From: Paenibacillus sp. FSL R7-0204
Lineage (GTDB): Bacteria > Bacillota > Bacilli > Paenibacillales > Paenibacillaceae
Assembly: GCF_038002225.1 (NCBI RefSeq)
Contig: NZ_JBBOCA010000001.1
Span: forward strand, 6,572,001-6,636,000
Direction: 5' to 3'
Length of the DNA stretch: 64,000 nt
In this document: piece by piece, positions 1 to 8,047 of the stretch
How the letters are laid out: each line of letters starts with the position of its first letter
How positions within the stretch are numbered: position 1 is the stretch's first letter
Program-made: the position numbers and the translations under genes
The notes under the pieces: generated by a model
The model's input: the letters and a program-made list of their open reading frames with translations, nothing else
Databases searched by the model: none
Told to the model about the DNA's origin: nothing

Positions 1-1
1 C

Positions 2-565
2 ATTGCGCCGTCCCTCACCTTCGACTCCTTCGCACCGCTGGAGCAGCGGCTGCGGATTCTTGGAGAGTGGCTCGGGAAGCAGCGCGAAGCTGAGGTCTGG
101 CTGCAAGCCTACCATGCGAAGAACGCCGCCATGTGGCAGCGTCTCTACGCCGGAGGGCTGCGGGCGGGTGAGACAGCTTCGGCGCTGTTCTATGACCATG
201 GCAACCATCTATACGCCATGGGCATGACCGGCTTGTCCACGGCCTTATATGCCCCTGGCGGCCTGCAGCCGACAGCGGAGATTAAGGACATTCTGGACAA
301 GGATCTGGGGTTCCGCGAAGTGGACCCGGCGATGCTGCACAGCTACGCCGGGGACCGTGTCTTCATGCTGATTCCAGAGCGGAAGGACTCGCGGGAAGCT
401 ATGGAGGAGCTGCTCCAGACGGAGCTCTGGAGCAGTCTGCCTGCCGTACAGCAGGGCCATGCCTATATGCTGGATGAAGCCAAATGGAATTCCGGCGATG
501 CGCTGACCCGGGAGCGGCTGCTCACACTGCTGCACAGACTGCTGGGGGGGCAGAAAGGGGAGTAG
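2..565 (+). CDS. Substrate-binding (siderophore-type) domain protein, C-terminal part
   Basis: The reading frame is open from the first bases of the window to the TAG at 563-565, so the 5' part lies outside. The visible 187 residues end in a segment typical of TroA-like/Fe-siderophore periplasmic binding domains: a GHAYMLDEAKWNSGDAL-like stretch followed by a leucine-rich last helix. In Paenibacillus such domains occur as free lipoproteins of iron-siderophore ABC transporters and also fused behind an AraC-type DNA-binding domain; the visible part cannot separate these. The likely role is sensing or uptake of an iron chelate. It is convergent with cutC. Confidence 0.7.
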   Translation: MAPSLTFDSFAPLEQRLRILGEWLGKQREAEVWLQAYHAKNAAMWQRLYAGGLRAGETASALFYDHGNHLYAMGMTGLSTALYAPGGLQPTAEIKDILDKDLGFREVDPAMLHSYAGDRVFMLIPERKDSREAMEELLQTELWSSLPAVQQGHAYMLDEAKWNSGDALTRERLLTLLHRLLGGQKGE

Positions 566-625
566 CCCGGGCAGCGGTCCGGGTGTCATCCTAACGGATG
601 AATGGGATTACCTGCGCGCCAGCAT

Positions 626-647
626 AATGTAGTTTTTGGCATACATT
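626..647. repeat. Decayed copy of the 51-bp hairpin repeat
   Basis: The segment has the AATGT ... TTTTT ... ATACATT layout of the hairpin repeats at 16288-16466, but the inner stem is degraded. It is preceded at about 600 by GGATTACCTGCGCGCCA, a near-match to bases 4630-4648, which lie upstream of the single copy at 4772. It sits between two convergent genes. Confidence 0.45.
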
Positions 648-673
648 CAGCGCAATTTGTAATGGCCCGCCTG

Positions 674-1366
674 CTAGGGCTTGAGAAGCGCACGGATGGC
701 TTCAAGCCGCTCCGGGTCAATGGGCTTCAGCGGATCGCCCTCCTCCCTGACCGCCGATCCGAAGTGTACCCGGCGGACTCCGGTCCTTGTAACGAAATCC
801 TTCAGATCTGCGGCGTTCAGACCGCTGCCTGCCAGGATGGAGAGCGAAGAACCGGCAGACAGCCGTTCCAATACGGCGAGCCTTACCATACCGCCGGGTG
901 TATTGGCCGCAGCAGTCCCGCCGGAGGTCAGGATATCGGTAATCTGCGGATACCGCATCAAGACCTCAAGGGCTTCAAGCTGGTCCTGCACCTCGTCGAA
1001 CGCACGGTGGAAGGTAACCTCCATCCCCCCTGCCCGCTCCAGCAGCCGATTCAGCAGTTCTTCATCTATTGTCCGGTCCTGGCGGAGCATGCCCATAACC
1101 AAAGACAGCCCGCCTACCCCGGCTATATGGCGGATATCGCGCAGCATGGTCTCCACATCGGATGCGTCATACACGAAGGAGCGTGCATGCGGCCTGACCA
1201 TCACTCTCACAGGAATACTGACCTTCTCCCGGACCGCTTCGATCAGTCCCAGACTGGGCGTTAATCCGCCCTCCCGGATACCCGTGACCAGTTCAATCCG
1301 GTCAGCACCATAACGCTCCGCTATGACCGCATCATTTACTGTAGTTGCTATAACCTCTAACAGCAT
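674..1366 (-). CDS. cutC: CutC family protein
   Basis: 230 residues, the normal length for CutC TIM-barrel proteins. The N-terminus (LLEVIATTVNDAVIAERYGA) and internal RIELVTGIREGGLTPS and VRVMVRPH stretches are family hallmarks, as is the SGG/GSGL motif near the C-terminus. CutC was first linked to copper tolerance in E. coli; its enzymatic role in Firmicutes is not established. The ATG at 1366 is preceded by AAGGGGAG on the reverse strand. It is a monocistronic reverse-strand gene, with an unrelated forward membrane gene upstream. Confidence 0.9.
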   Translation of the reverse strand: MLLEVIATTVNDAVIAERYGADRIELVTGIREGGLTPSLGLIEAVREKVSIPVRVMVRPHARSFVYDASDVETMLRDIRHIAGVGGLSLVMGMLRQDRTIDEELLNRLLERAGGMEVTFHRAFDEVQDQLEALEVLMRYPQITDILTSGGTAAANTPGGMVRLAVLERLSAGSSLSILAGSGLNAADLKDFVTRTGVRRVHFGSAVREEGDPLKPIDPERLEAIRALLKP

Positions 1367-1579
1367 AAATTGCTACACTCCCCTTCTTAGTCGTAATCCT
1401 TATAAACCGCTCTACCCTTAGTATAAAGATAAACATTGTAAATAGCAGGAAGATTCCTGACTATGTCAGTACTAGACCTGCGACCAGGATTTTTCCCGCC
1501 TTTTGGAGAGTGTGTTCTCTGGATGAAGCCTCTATACTGAAGAAGTTGAAATTTGGAAATCCGGAATGGAGCGCCCTGA

Positions 1580-2251
1580 ATGATAAGACAAAGTATACAC
1601 GCGTGGAAAATGCTGATCCTCTCTCTGCCCAAAGGAATCATCGCCTTCGTAATTGCTGTTACAGGTCTATGTGCAAGCCTGCCCTTGATTATTGTATGGG
1701 TGGGGCTGCCGCTGCTGGCCCTGACCTTGGCCTGGTGCCGCAGCATGATGTCCAATGAACACAAGATCGTTGAAGCCTGGTCCAGCGGCAACAGCCGACG
1801 TGGAACAGGGCTGCCTGCCGCCGCAGATCATGCTCCCGCCTTCCGCTGGGAGGGGCTGCGGACATTAGGACACCAGCTCCGCGAAAGGGAGTCGTACCGG
1901 GGAATCCTGTACAGTCTCCTCCAGCTGCCCGCAGGTATTCTGGGGTTCACACTAGCACTGGTTCTGCCTGCGGTGGCCTTCAGTGCTCTTGTGTCACCTG
2001 TGGCCCAGCGAATCAGTTCATCGGTATTCTCCTATGATCTGAATATGCTGGACCCGGAGTTCTTCTTCTTCCTGTCCGGCACAACCTCAGATGAACGCTC
2101 GTGGATTCTATGCGGAACCGGATTTGTACTGCTGCTGATTCTGCCGCTGCTGCTTGTGGGTCTTGGACGTCTGTACGCGGCCTGGATCAACGCAGTTTCA
2201 GGAACACCTGTGAATTCCACCAGTACCCCGCTTGAAGTCATACATACCTGA
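1580..2251 (+). CDS. Putative sensor domain membrane protein
   Basis: 223 residues with about four hydrophobic segments arranged as two pairs: residues 15-50 (IIAFVIAVTGLCASLPL, then WVGLPLLALTLAW) and residues 115-145 plus 175-200. The paired layout with the WxGLPLL signature resembles the 'putative sensor' domain found alone or at the N-terminus of histidine kinases in Gram-positive bacteria. No kinase domain follows, so the protein would act as a membrane module without its own output. ATG at 1580 follows a TGGAG site. The family call is from memory of the motif and moderately sure. Confidence 0.6.
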   Translation: MIRQSIHAWKMLILSLPKGIIAFVIAVTGLCASLPLIIVWVGLPLLALTLAWCRSMMSNEHKIVEAWSSGNSRRGTGLPAAADHAPAFRWEGLRTLGHQLRERESYRGILYSLLQLPAGILGFTLALVLPAVAFSALVSPVAQRISSSVFSYDLNMLDPEFFFFLSGTTSDERSWILCGTGFVLLLILPLLLVGLGRLYAAWINAVSGTPVNSTSTPLEVIHT

Positions 2252-2362
2252 TCTCTTCCCGCATATCTATTAATAGTTCACTTGCCAAAGCTTACGAAGC
2301 GGGTTGTGCCCAAAGTGATTGCAGGAAGGGCAGCCCGCACAACCTTGTGAGGAGGCGGTTCA

Positions 2363-2965
2363 GTGCTCATGATCCTGGTGTATCTGTTTGCTGTGCTTGG
2401 CGTGTCTCTCCTGCTGTTGGCTGCGGTTCTTCAGTACAGACTCTCCCGTCCCAGGGCTGCGGGCCATAGCGGGGCTACCCATGCCCTGTCCGCCTTCAGC
2501 CTGAAATTCCCCCAGCGGTTCATAACTCCAGACGAATCCCATCTGATTGCCCTGGACGAAGAAGGCCAGGCGCTCGCCATCGGGCTGCTGCATCCGGGGA
2601 AGCCGGAGCCGGCGACAGCCACCCTGTATACGTTCGATGCCATCCTTGGAGCAGAGATTGTCGAGAATGCTCTGACTCTCAGCAAGGTAAGCAAGACCAG
2701 CCGGATTACCAACAGTACACCGAGAATACGGGCAGGTGCCGCCGCAAGCTATGAATTCACAGAGCCTGTCCAGGGCGGCAGTCCTGACGAGGAGATCCGC
2801 GAGCTGACGCTCAGAATCTATTTTAGCAGCGCAGATACGCCTATGGTATCCATTCCTTTTCTCCCGCCGCGCCTGCCGGCCCGCAAAACAGATCTGCAAT
2901 ATTCCGCAGCCTTCCTGGAGGCGCAGCAGGTACATGAGAAAATCCGCGACATCGTCTCTGCATAA
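2363..2965 (+). CDS. Membrane-anchored hypothetical protein
   Basis: 200 residues: one N-terminal membrane helix (residues 2-24) followed by a soluble domain of about 175 residues. The start is a GTG at 2363, supported by GGAGGCGG at 2351-2358; an internal ATG two codons later is less well placed. I recognise no domain. The soluble part is mixed alpha/beta in appearance and ends in an amphipathic helix (QQVHEKIRDIVSA). It follows the sensor-domain gene on the same strand after about 110 bp, so the two may be co-transcribed. Confidence 0.65.
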   Translation: MLMILVYLFAVLGVSLLLLAAVLQYRLSRPRAAGHSGATHALSAFSLKFPQRFITPDESHLIALDEEGQALAIGLLHPGKPEPATATLYTFDAILGAEIVENALTLSKVSKTSRITNSTPRIRAGAAASYEFTEPVQGGSPDEEIRELTLRIYFSSADTPMVSIPFLPPRLPARKTDLQYSAAFLEAQQVHEKIRDIVSA

Positions 2966-2987
2966 GGGAAGCCTTAGCCTTCAGAAT

Positions 2988-3521
2988 TCAGAATGACCGG
3001 ACAACCGCTGTAAAATCCTCCAGAGCCCGTCCCTGTCTCAGCTTATCAATAATTGTAAGCAGGAAGCTCTCTGCGAGGCTGCCTGGTAATATGGCGTCCG
3101 CAGCTTCATCCAGTGTGAACCAGGCTGCGTGGTCCAGCTCGTCGCTCATGGCACTCAGGTCCTCCGTGTCAGCCACACTGATGTAATTGAGCATTAATGT
3201 ATTAGACGGGGCGAAATACTGGCTGCGCATATATTCATAAGCAATCACCTCAAGCCCCGCTTCTTCCTTCACTTCACGGATCAGGGCCGCTTCAGCATTC
3301 TCTCCCTTATTCACGTACCCGGCGAGCAGAATGTAATCCTTGCGCTTATACTGCTGGATAAGCAGGATTCTATCGAGCCCCCGGTTCATTACGGCTGTAC
3401 TCATCGCTGTGCTGAACACAGGGAATCTGAAGACGGCGCAGGATACACAGTAGGGTACCTCTCCTTCTCCATTGCATTCCTTCATTACCAGGCGGCTTCC
3501 GCATTCCATGCAAAACTTCAA
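2988..3521 (-). CDS. Nudix hydrolase with N-terminal zinc ribbon
   Basis: 177 residues. An N-terminal zinc ribbon (CMECG at residues 4-8, then CVSC near 25-28) precedes a Nudix domain. The Nudix box is complete: G, five residues, E, seven residues, REVKEEAGL at about residues 68-90. This resembles NudC-type NADH pyrophosphatases but lacks the long N-terminal domain of E. coli NudC, and the SQ(P)WPFP signature that defines NudC is not visible. The substrate is therefore probably a nucleoside diphosphate derivative of unknown identity. Confidence 0.85.
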   Translation of the reverse strand: MKFCMECGSRLVMKECNGEGEVPYCVSCAVFRFPVFSTAMSTAVMNRGLDRILLIQQYKRKDYILLAGYVNKGENAEAALIREVKEEAGLEVIAYEYMRSQYFAPSNTLMLNYISVADTEDLSAMSDELDHAAWFTLDEAADAILPGSLAESFLLTIIDKLRQGRALEDFTAVVRSF

Positions 3522-3721
3522 GCTTTATCGCTTCTTTCTGTAGGTAGTATAGTTGTTGTCTATTCTAAGCGATTGCTTCCGAACGTACCACGGTAAAATT
3601 CAAGAAACCCGTCCTTTATAGAACAGGGGACAGGGTTTCTTGACGTGATGTGGAATATACTATAAGGGGCCCGGACACTACGGGCTGCATTACATCATAG
3701 AGATGGAGGGAACTACTCGAC

Positions 3722-4456
3722 ATGAACATCATTAATTTCGCGCATCGCGGCGCATCCGCAGCCGCCCCGGAGAACACAATGGCGGCCTTCCGCAAGGGTC
3801 TGGAGCTTGGTGCAACCGGCATTGAGACCGACGTACAAATGACCAGTGACGGAGCAGTAGTAGTGATCCATGATGAGAGTCTTAACCGCACCACTTCAGG
3901 CAGCGGTTATGTGAAGGATAAGACGCTTCGTGAGGTGCTGGAGGTGGACGCAGGCTCCTGGTTCAGCCCTGAGTTCGCAGGAGAACGGATTCCGACACTG
4001 GACGAGCTTCTGGATCTGCTGCAGGGCCGGGAGACGATTCTAAATATAGAGCTGAAGAACGGGACCTTCCTCTATCCCGGCATGGAAGAGAAGGTCATCG
4101 CCGCTGTCCGGGAGCAGGGCATGAGTGAGCGGGTGGTAATCTCCAGCTTCAATCATTATTCCCTGGCCTACTGCAAGTCACTGGCACCGGAGATCCGTAC
4201 GGGTATTCTCTACGGCGAGGGGCTGTACCGTCCTTGGAATTACGCGGCTACCCTGCAGGCGGATGCACTGCATGCCCATCATTCCTCAGTACTGCCGGAG
4301 TTCGTGAATGCTGCTGCGGAGAAAGGCATTGTCTATCATCCGTGGACGGTTAATGATCCCGAGCGGATGCAGGCTCTAATCGATGCTGAGGTGGCTGGGA
4401 TCATTACCGATCATCCGGATGTTCTGGCCGGACTTTTGGCTGCCAGAGGCGTCTGA
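3722..4456 (+). CDS. Glycerophosphodiester phosphodiesterase
   Basis: 244 residues, typical of the short cytoplasmic GDPD/UgpQ type with no signal peptide. The N-terminus has the catalytic layout of the family: AHRGASAAAPENTMAAF, then GIETDVQMTSDGAVVVIHD containing the E-x-D metal ligands and the second active-site histidine. A C-terminal segment (YHPWTVNDPERM ... GIITDHPD) is also diagnostic. It hydrolyses glycerophosphodiesters to an alcohol and glycerol 3-phosphate. It appears monocistronic. Confidence 0.92.
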   Translation: MNIINFAHRGASAAAPENTMAAFRKGLELGATGIETDVQMTSDGAVVVIHDESLNRTTSGSGYVKDKTLREVLEVDAGSWFSPEFAGERIPTLDELLDLLQGRETILNIELKNGTFLYPGMEEKVIAAVREQGMSERVVISSFNHYSLAYCKSLAPEIRTGILYGEGLYRPWNYAATLQADALHAHHSSVLPEFVNAAAEKGIVYHPWTVNDPERMQALIDAEVAGIITDHPDVLAGLLAARGV

Positions 4457-4467
4457 CATAGGTAACA

Positions 4468-4499
4468 CGGCTGCGCTGTCCATAAGGATGGCGCAGCCG
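4468..4499 (+). terminator. Hairpin downstream of the glycerophosphodiesterase gene
   Basis: A perfect 9-bp stem (CGGCTGCGC/GCGCAGCCG, 4468-4476 with 4491-4499) begins 12 bases after the stop codon. It lacks a clear T-run, so termination is likely but not certain. Confidence 0.45.
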
Positions 4500-4510
4500 C
4501 TATTACAAGG

Positions 4511-4606
4511 GAAACGGCTTTGCCGTCCTTTTAAAGGACGGTACCGTTTCAGCGGGAAATAGAAGGATAATTTATCGTGTGCAACATATAAATTCTTATA
4601 TTTTGA
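4511..4606. repeat. Palindromic intergenic repeat, copy 1 of 2
   Basis: About 96 bases, nearly identical to 33200-33297. It starts with a hairpin whose outer arms are GAAACGG/CCGTTTC and whose inner arms are CCGTCCTTT/AAAGGACGG. A second, weaker stem follows (AAGGAT ... TTAT with ATAAATTCTT). Both copies lie downstream of forward genes. No open reading frame or transposase is associated, so it is a small non-autonomous or structural repeat. Confidence 0.75.
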
Positions 4607-4686
4607 ACAAAATCACCCTTACGGGTGAATGAGATTACCTGCGTGCCACTTATCCACAACAGAAGAAAATCATAATTTCCTTAACA

Positions 4687-4713
4687 ACAAAAAAGCCCCA
4701 CAAAGTGGGGCTT
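4687..4713 (-). terminator. Rho-independent terminator of the GGDEF gene
   Basis: On the reverse strand a stem AAGCCCCAC/GTGGGGCTT with a three-base loop is followed by a T-run. It lies 124 bases beyond the stop of the reverse-strand GGDEF gene and is the first good terminator there. Confidence 0.75.
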
Positions 4714-4771
4714 AGCTTCGATATTAGACCGGGGAATTTGCCCATCCCGCCACGCACCTTCACACCGGCAC

Positions 4772-4796
4772 AATGTGTTCGGTTTTCGCATACATT
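4772..4796. repeat. Single copy of the 51-bp hairpin repeat
   Basis: AATGTGTTCGGTTTTCGCATACATT folds with AATGT/ACATT outer pairs. The flanking bases (CACGCACCTTCACACCGG, just upstream) resemble the spacer part of the tandem copies near 16300 and 32040. It is intergenic, between convergent genes. Confidence 0.6.
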
Positions 4797-4836
4797 CCGC
4801 CCGCAGTTCGGGACTAGGGACTGTTGAACGAAATAT

Positions 4837-5688
4837 TTATTGCGCTCTTGAGCTGCTGACCAGCTTCACGGAAGGAATACGGCTCTCCTGCTTGTATACG
4901 GCACAACGCCCGCTTCCCAGCTGCTTGGCATTGTACATAGCCGAATCCGCCTCCTGAAGCAGCTGCTTCGGATCGATCCGGCCCTGGCTTATCGTGATCC
5001 CGACACTCGCGGACACGAATAATTCATGGCTCTCCAGCTTATAGGTACGGGTGATGCGCTCCAGAACCTTAAGGGCAAGCTGCTCTGCCTCTTTGCGGCT
5101 GTAGCGTTTGGCGATAATGACGAATTCATCTCCGCCCACCCGGAAAATATGCCGCTTGCCCTTGCAGGTGAATTGCTGCAGGCTGGTTCCTACGGCCTCC
5201 AGTAACAGATCCCCTGTATGATGGCCGAGGGTATCGTTAATCGATTTGAACCGGTTCAGGTCCAGATATAATACCGCAAGCTGCTCGCTGACTTTGCAAT
5301 GATCCCAGAAATGATCCATTCCGTTCTTATTCAGCAGGCCGGTCAGCGTATCCCGGTATGCCAATTCCTTGAGCTGCTCACGCTCCCCAAGTATCATGCG
5401 CAACCGCAGGAACAGATACAGAATACCGGCGAGTGTCAGCATGTACAGGAACAAAGAGATCAACAGGCTTTTGCCATCTGTAGTGAAGCCGGTTAAGGCT
5501 CTTCTGCCCAGCAGATGCATGCAACCAAGCCCGGCACTAATTACCAGTACCACAAGGCTCGAGCGGACCGCCCGGGTTCTTTGCGGTTGTCTGGCGAAAT
5601 CCCTTGTCAGTCTGAGCGTGCTATATACGGTCAGGACTCCTATAAGTATGGATAGAATCGTCAGCATATAATTGCGGGCCTCTTCCAC
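4837..5688 (-). CDS. Membrane-bound GGDEF protein (diguanylate cyclase)
   Basis: 283 residues. Three hydrophobic segments (about residues 7-25, 42-60, 76-98) precede a GGDEF domain (110-270). The active-site loop RVGGDEFVII is intact, as are the DxLTGLxN start and the NDTLGHHTGD motif, so cyclic-di-GMP synthesis is expected. The usual RxxD inhibitory site before the GGDEF loop is replaced by K-G-K-R, so product feedback at that site is unlikely. A segment in TM2 (SAGLGCMHLLG) faintly resembles an MHYT ligand-binding motif but is too short to call. Confidence 0.88.
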   Translation of the reverse strand: MEEARNYMLTILSILIGVLTVYSTLRLTRDFARQPQRTRAVRSSLVVLVISAGLGCMHLLGRRALTGFTTDGKSLLISLFLYMLTLAGILYLFLRLRMILGEREQLKELAYRDTLTGLLNKNGMDHFWDHCKVSEQLAVLYLDLNRFKSINDTLGHHTGDLLLEAVGTSLQQFTCKGKRHIFRVGGDEFVIIAKRYSRKEAEQLALKVLERITRTYKLESHELFVSASVGITISQGRIDPKQLLQEADSAMYNAKQLGSGRCAVYKQESRIPSVKLVSSSRAQ

Positions 5689-5890
5689 TAGTCTTACGCC
5701 CTCCTTCAGCCTATCAATGAATTTACGGTTTTATCGCTTTCAAGCGCTACTGTACAGGAACAGACTGAACAAATTCTGAACAACTCCGGCAAGAGATGCT
5801 GTAAATGAATCTCCCTAGCGGATAAGCACTATGCCTATTATCGGCAGGACAGGCGCTTTATTGTAATGAAATACTCTGAAATATCCCGTC

Positions 5891-6469
5891 CTATCCGTCC
5901 ATATGCTCCGCGCTGTTGTACAATTCACAGTTCCAGCTGTCATTCTTTTTGACCAGGCAGGTGATAGAGGTGTTCTTCAGCAGCACACTTACATCCAGGG
6001 AAGGCACAAGTCCGGCCAGCGTACTCCGCAGAATAGCCCCGTGGCTGACTACCAGTACATTGCTGCCGGGATGGCGCGCAGCAAGCTCTTCAATCGCCCG
6101 CACTCCACGCTCACGGGCCAGCTCCTGACTCTCCAGCTTCAGATCCATTGTCTTCCACTGGCTGCCGAAGCGCTCGATCCGCTCGCTCTCTGTGGTTCCT
6201 TCAATTAATCCGCCGTTCATCTCCCGGATGTCCGGAAGGAGACCGGCCAGCGGGATACCCAATCTCCCGGCGATGGTCTCCGCCGTCTCTCTGGCCCGCA
6301 GCAAATCGCTTGAATAGATATAATCCCACGCTTCACCGCTTAGCCGCTCCGCAAGCACGCCGGCCTGCCGGAAGCCTTCCTCGTCCAAAGGATTATCCGT
6401 GTGGCCCTGGACCCTCCCCTCTTGATTCCAGCGTGTGCTGCCGTGCCGGATTAAGCCTATTCTTGTCAT
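5891..6469 (-). CDS. Histidine phosphatase family protein
   Basis: 192 residues from the chosen ATG at 6469, which is preceded by AAGGGGGG on the reverse strand; the frame is open 26 codons further upstream, but that extension has no ribosome site and is not conserved-looking. The phosphoglycerate-mutase-like signatures are present: LIRHGSTRWN with the nucleophilic histidine at the start, SDLLRARETAE, and VVSHGA near residue 150. It is probably a broad phosphatase (CobC/PhoE-like); the substrate is unknown. Confidence 0.88.
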   Translation of the reverse strand: MTRIGLIRHGSTRWNQEGRVQGHTDNPLDEEGFRQAGVLAERLSGEAWDYIYSSDLLRARETAETIAGRLGIPLAGLLPDIREMNGGLIEGTTESERIERFGSQWKTMDLKLESQELARERGVRAIEELAARHPGSNVLVVSHGAILRSTLAGLVPSLDVSVLLKNTSITCLVKKNDSWNCELYNSAEHMDG

Positions 6470-6666
6470 GATCGCTACCCCCCTTATATGCAGATATTCT
6501 AATGTGATCCCATTATAAACCAACCCGCTGCTGGATGCATGCTCCATTGACGGTTACGGGAGACGATTATATGATGGTAGCTCAAGTGCTTCATTCTGGG
6601 GTCTGTTCCAGAATCATCCTAACCTGCAGATTAACCTGCTACAATTCAAAGGAGATTTTGTGTATC

Positions 6667-7833
6667 ATGAAAAAACTGCTCACCCTCTTTACCGCCTTCT
6701 GTCTGCTGGCTGTCCTTCTTCCAGCCATGCAATCCGGTGCCGCTGCGGCACCGCAGCCCAAGCTTGCCGTGTATGTGGACAAGGAGAATCACTCCTTCAT
6801 CCCCCTCCGCTTCCTGAACGGCTTCGCCGGTATCCAGTCTGTGCTCACCGCTTCCGGCGGCCAGATCCAGATGTCACGCGGTGAGAATTCCATTACCTTC
6901 ACTCCAGGCAAGCCCGGGGCTTCCGTCAACGGCAAGCCCGTTACCGTAAGTGAGCGGCCTTTCAGTGAGAATGGGACCACCTACGTCCCCTTGTCTCTTG
7001 TAAGCCAGACACTTGGCATACAGCTCCAGTGGAATAAGGAGGCCGGATCGATTACGCTGACAAGCGGAGCGGATACAGGGACTGCGGAGACAGCCACCCT
7101 GCCTGTACAGAACGGCAGCCTGATCAAGAGCGGCTCGCCTGCTGTAATCAGCGGACATCATACCTACAAGGTCGGTAGCCGCTCCTTCAGTGTCCAGACG
7201 GTCACGGTCTCCCTGCTGCATCCTTCGGTGAGGCTGGATGCCGTTCTCGCCGGGAATACCGTCGGCAAGACTGAAGCTCTTGCCAGCATCGCCAAGCGCA
7301 GCAATGCCATCGCCGCGATCAACGGCACGTTCTTCGCCGCGTATACTAATGATGCCTTCAAGGCTCCATACGGCTACATCATCAGCGGCGGCAAGATGCT
7401 GAAGAACAGCTCCGGAGACAAACGGGCTGTCTTCGCTTACGACCGCAATATGCTTGCTGAGCTCATTCCCGGCAGTGAATTCAAGGCACGCTTCGATTCC
7501 GGTTCCGTTTTCGGCGCACTCCAGGCAGGACCACGGCTGCTGGTTAACGGGAAGGTCGCGCTGAATGTGGCGGGGGAAGGCTTCCGGGACCCCAAAATCC
7601 TGACCGGCGGAGGCTCCCGCAGCGCGCTGGGCATCACCCGCGATCATAAGCTGATTCTATTGACCTCCGGCGGGGCAACGATTCCCCAGCTGGCGGAAAT
7701 TATGAAGCAGGCCGGAGCCTACCAGGCGATGAACCTTGATGGCGGTGCCTCCAGCGGCCTATATTACAACGGCAAGTACCTGACGACTCCGGGACGCCTG
7801 ATCAGCAACGCGCTGGTCGTCCAGACTAAATAA
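6667..7833 (+). CDS. Secreted stalk-domain/phosphodiester glycosidase protein
   Basis: 388 residues from the ATG at 6667, preceded by AAAGGAG; the longer frame from 6535 lacks a ribosome site. A signal peptide (residues 1-27, ending SGAAAA) is followed by a copper-amine-oxidase N-terminal-like 'stalk' domain (about 30-135, with VPLSLVSQTLGIQLQWN) and a phosphodiester glycosidase/NAGPA domain (about 155-388). The last carries INGTFF and the ending AMNLDGGASSGLYYNG typical of that family, which includes exopolysaccharide-associated proteins. The protein is expected at the cell surface, acting on a glycan phosphodiester. Confidence 0.88.
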   Translation: MKKLLTLFTAFCLLAVLLPAMQSGAAAAPQPKLAVYVDKENHSFIPLRFLNGFAGIQSVLTASGGQIQMSRGENSITFTPGKPGASVNGKPVTVSERPFSENGTTYVPLSLVSQTLGIQLQWNKEAGSITLTSGADTGTAETATLPVQNGSLIKSGSPAVISGHHTYKVGSRSFSVQTVTVSLLHPSVRLDAVLAGNTVGKTEALASIAKRSNAIAAINGTFFAAYTNDAFKAPYGYIISGGKMLKNSSGDKRAVFAYDRNMLAELIPGSEFKARFDSGSVFGALQAGPRLLVNGKVALNVAGEGFRDPKILTGGGSRSALGITRDHKLILLTSGGATIPQLAEIMKQAGAYQAMNLDGGASSGLYYNGKYLTTPGRLISNALVVQTK

Positions 7834-7871
7834 TGTACCAAGCTTAGAGTTCATATTTTAAGTAGGTTGAT

Positions 7872-7930
7872 GAAACTGCCTTTATGGAATGCTGCGAAGC
7901 TGCCATTCCTGAGGGGCGGTTTCTTTTTTT
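7872..7930 (+). terminator. Rho-independent terminator
   Basis: Stem GAAACTGCC/GGCGGTTTC (one G-T pair) around an inner hairpin, followed by seven T. It closes the glycosidase gene and separates it from the germination operon. Confidence 0.8.
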
Positions 7931-7976
7931 GATTCCAGCTGCTCCTCTACGCACTCAGTTCAATCTGCAATCAGGC

Positions 7977-8007
7977 AGAATAAGGAATACGCCTATGGGG
8001 GATAATA
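7977..8007 (+). promoter_or_regulatory. Possible SigG-type promoter of the germination operon
   Basis: AGAATA (7977-7982) and GATAATA (8001-8007) are 18 bp apart and lie 40 bp before the start codon. They resemble the sigma-G consensus (TGaATA / CATAmTA), as expected for a germinant receptor made in the forespore. The match is by eye only. Confidence 0.4.
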
Positions 8008-8047
8008 CACCAACACATCCAGATTTCAGCAGAAGGGAGCCCCCGAG

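Noticed and set aside
1387..1791. A 134-codon reverse-strand gene upstream of cutC
   Set aside because: It is antisense to the sensor-domain gene start and to the intergenic region, with no family resemblance.
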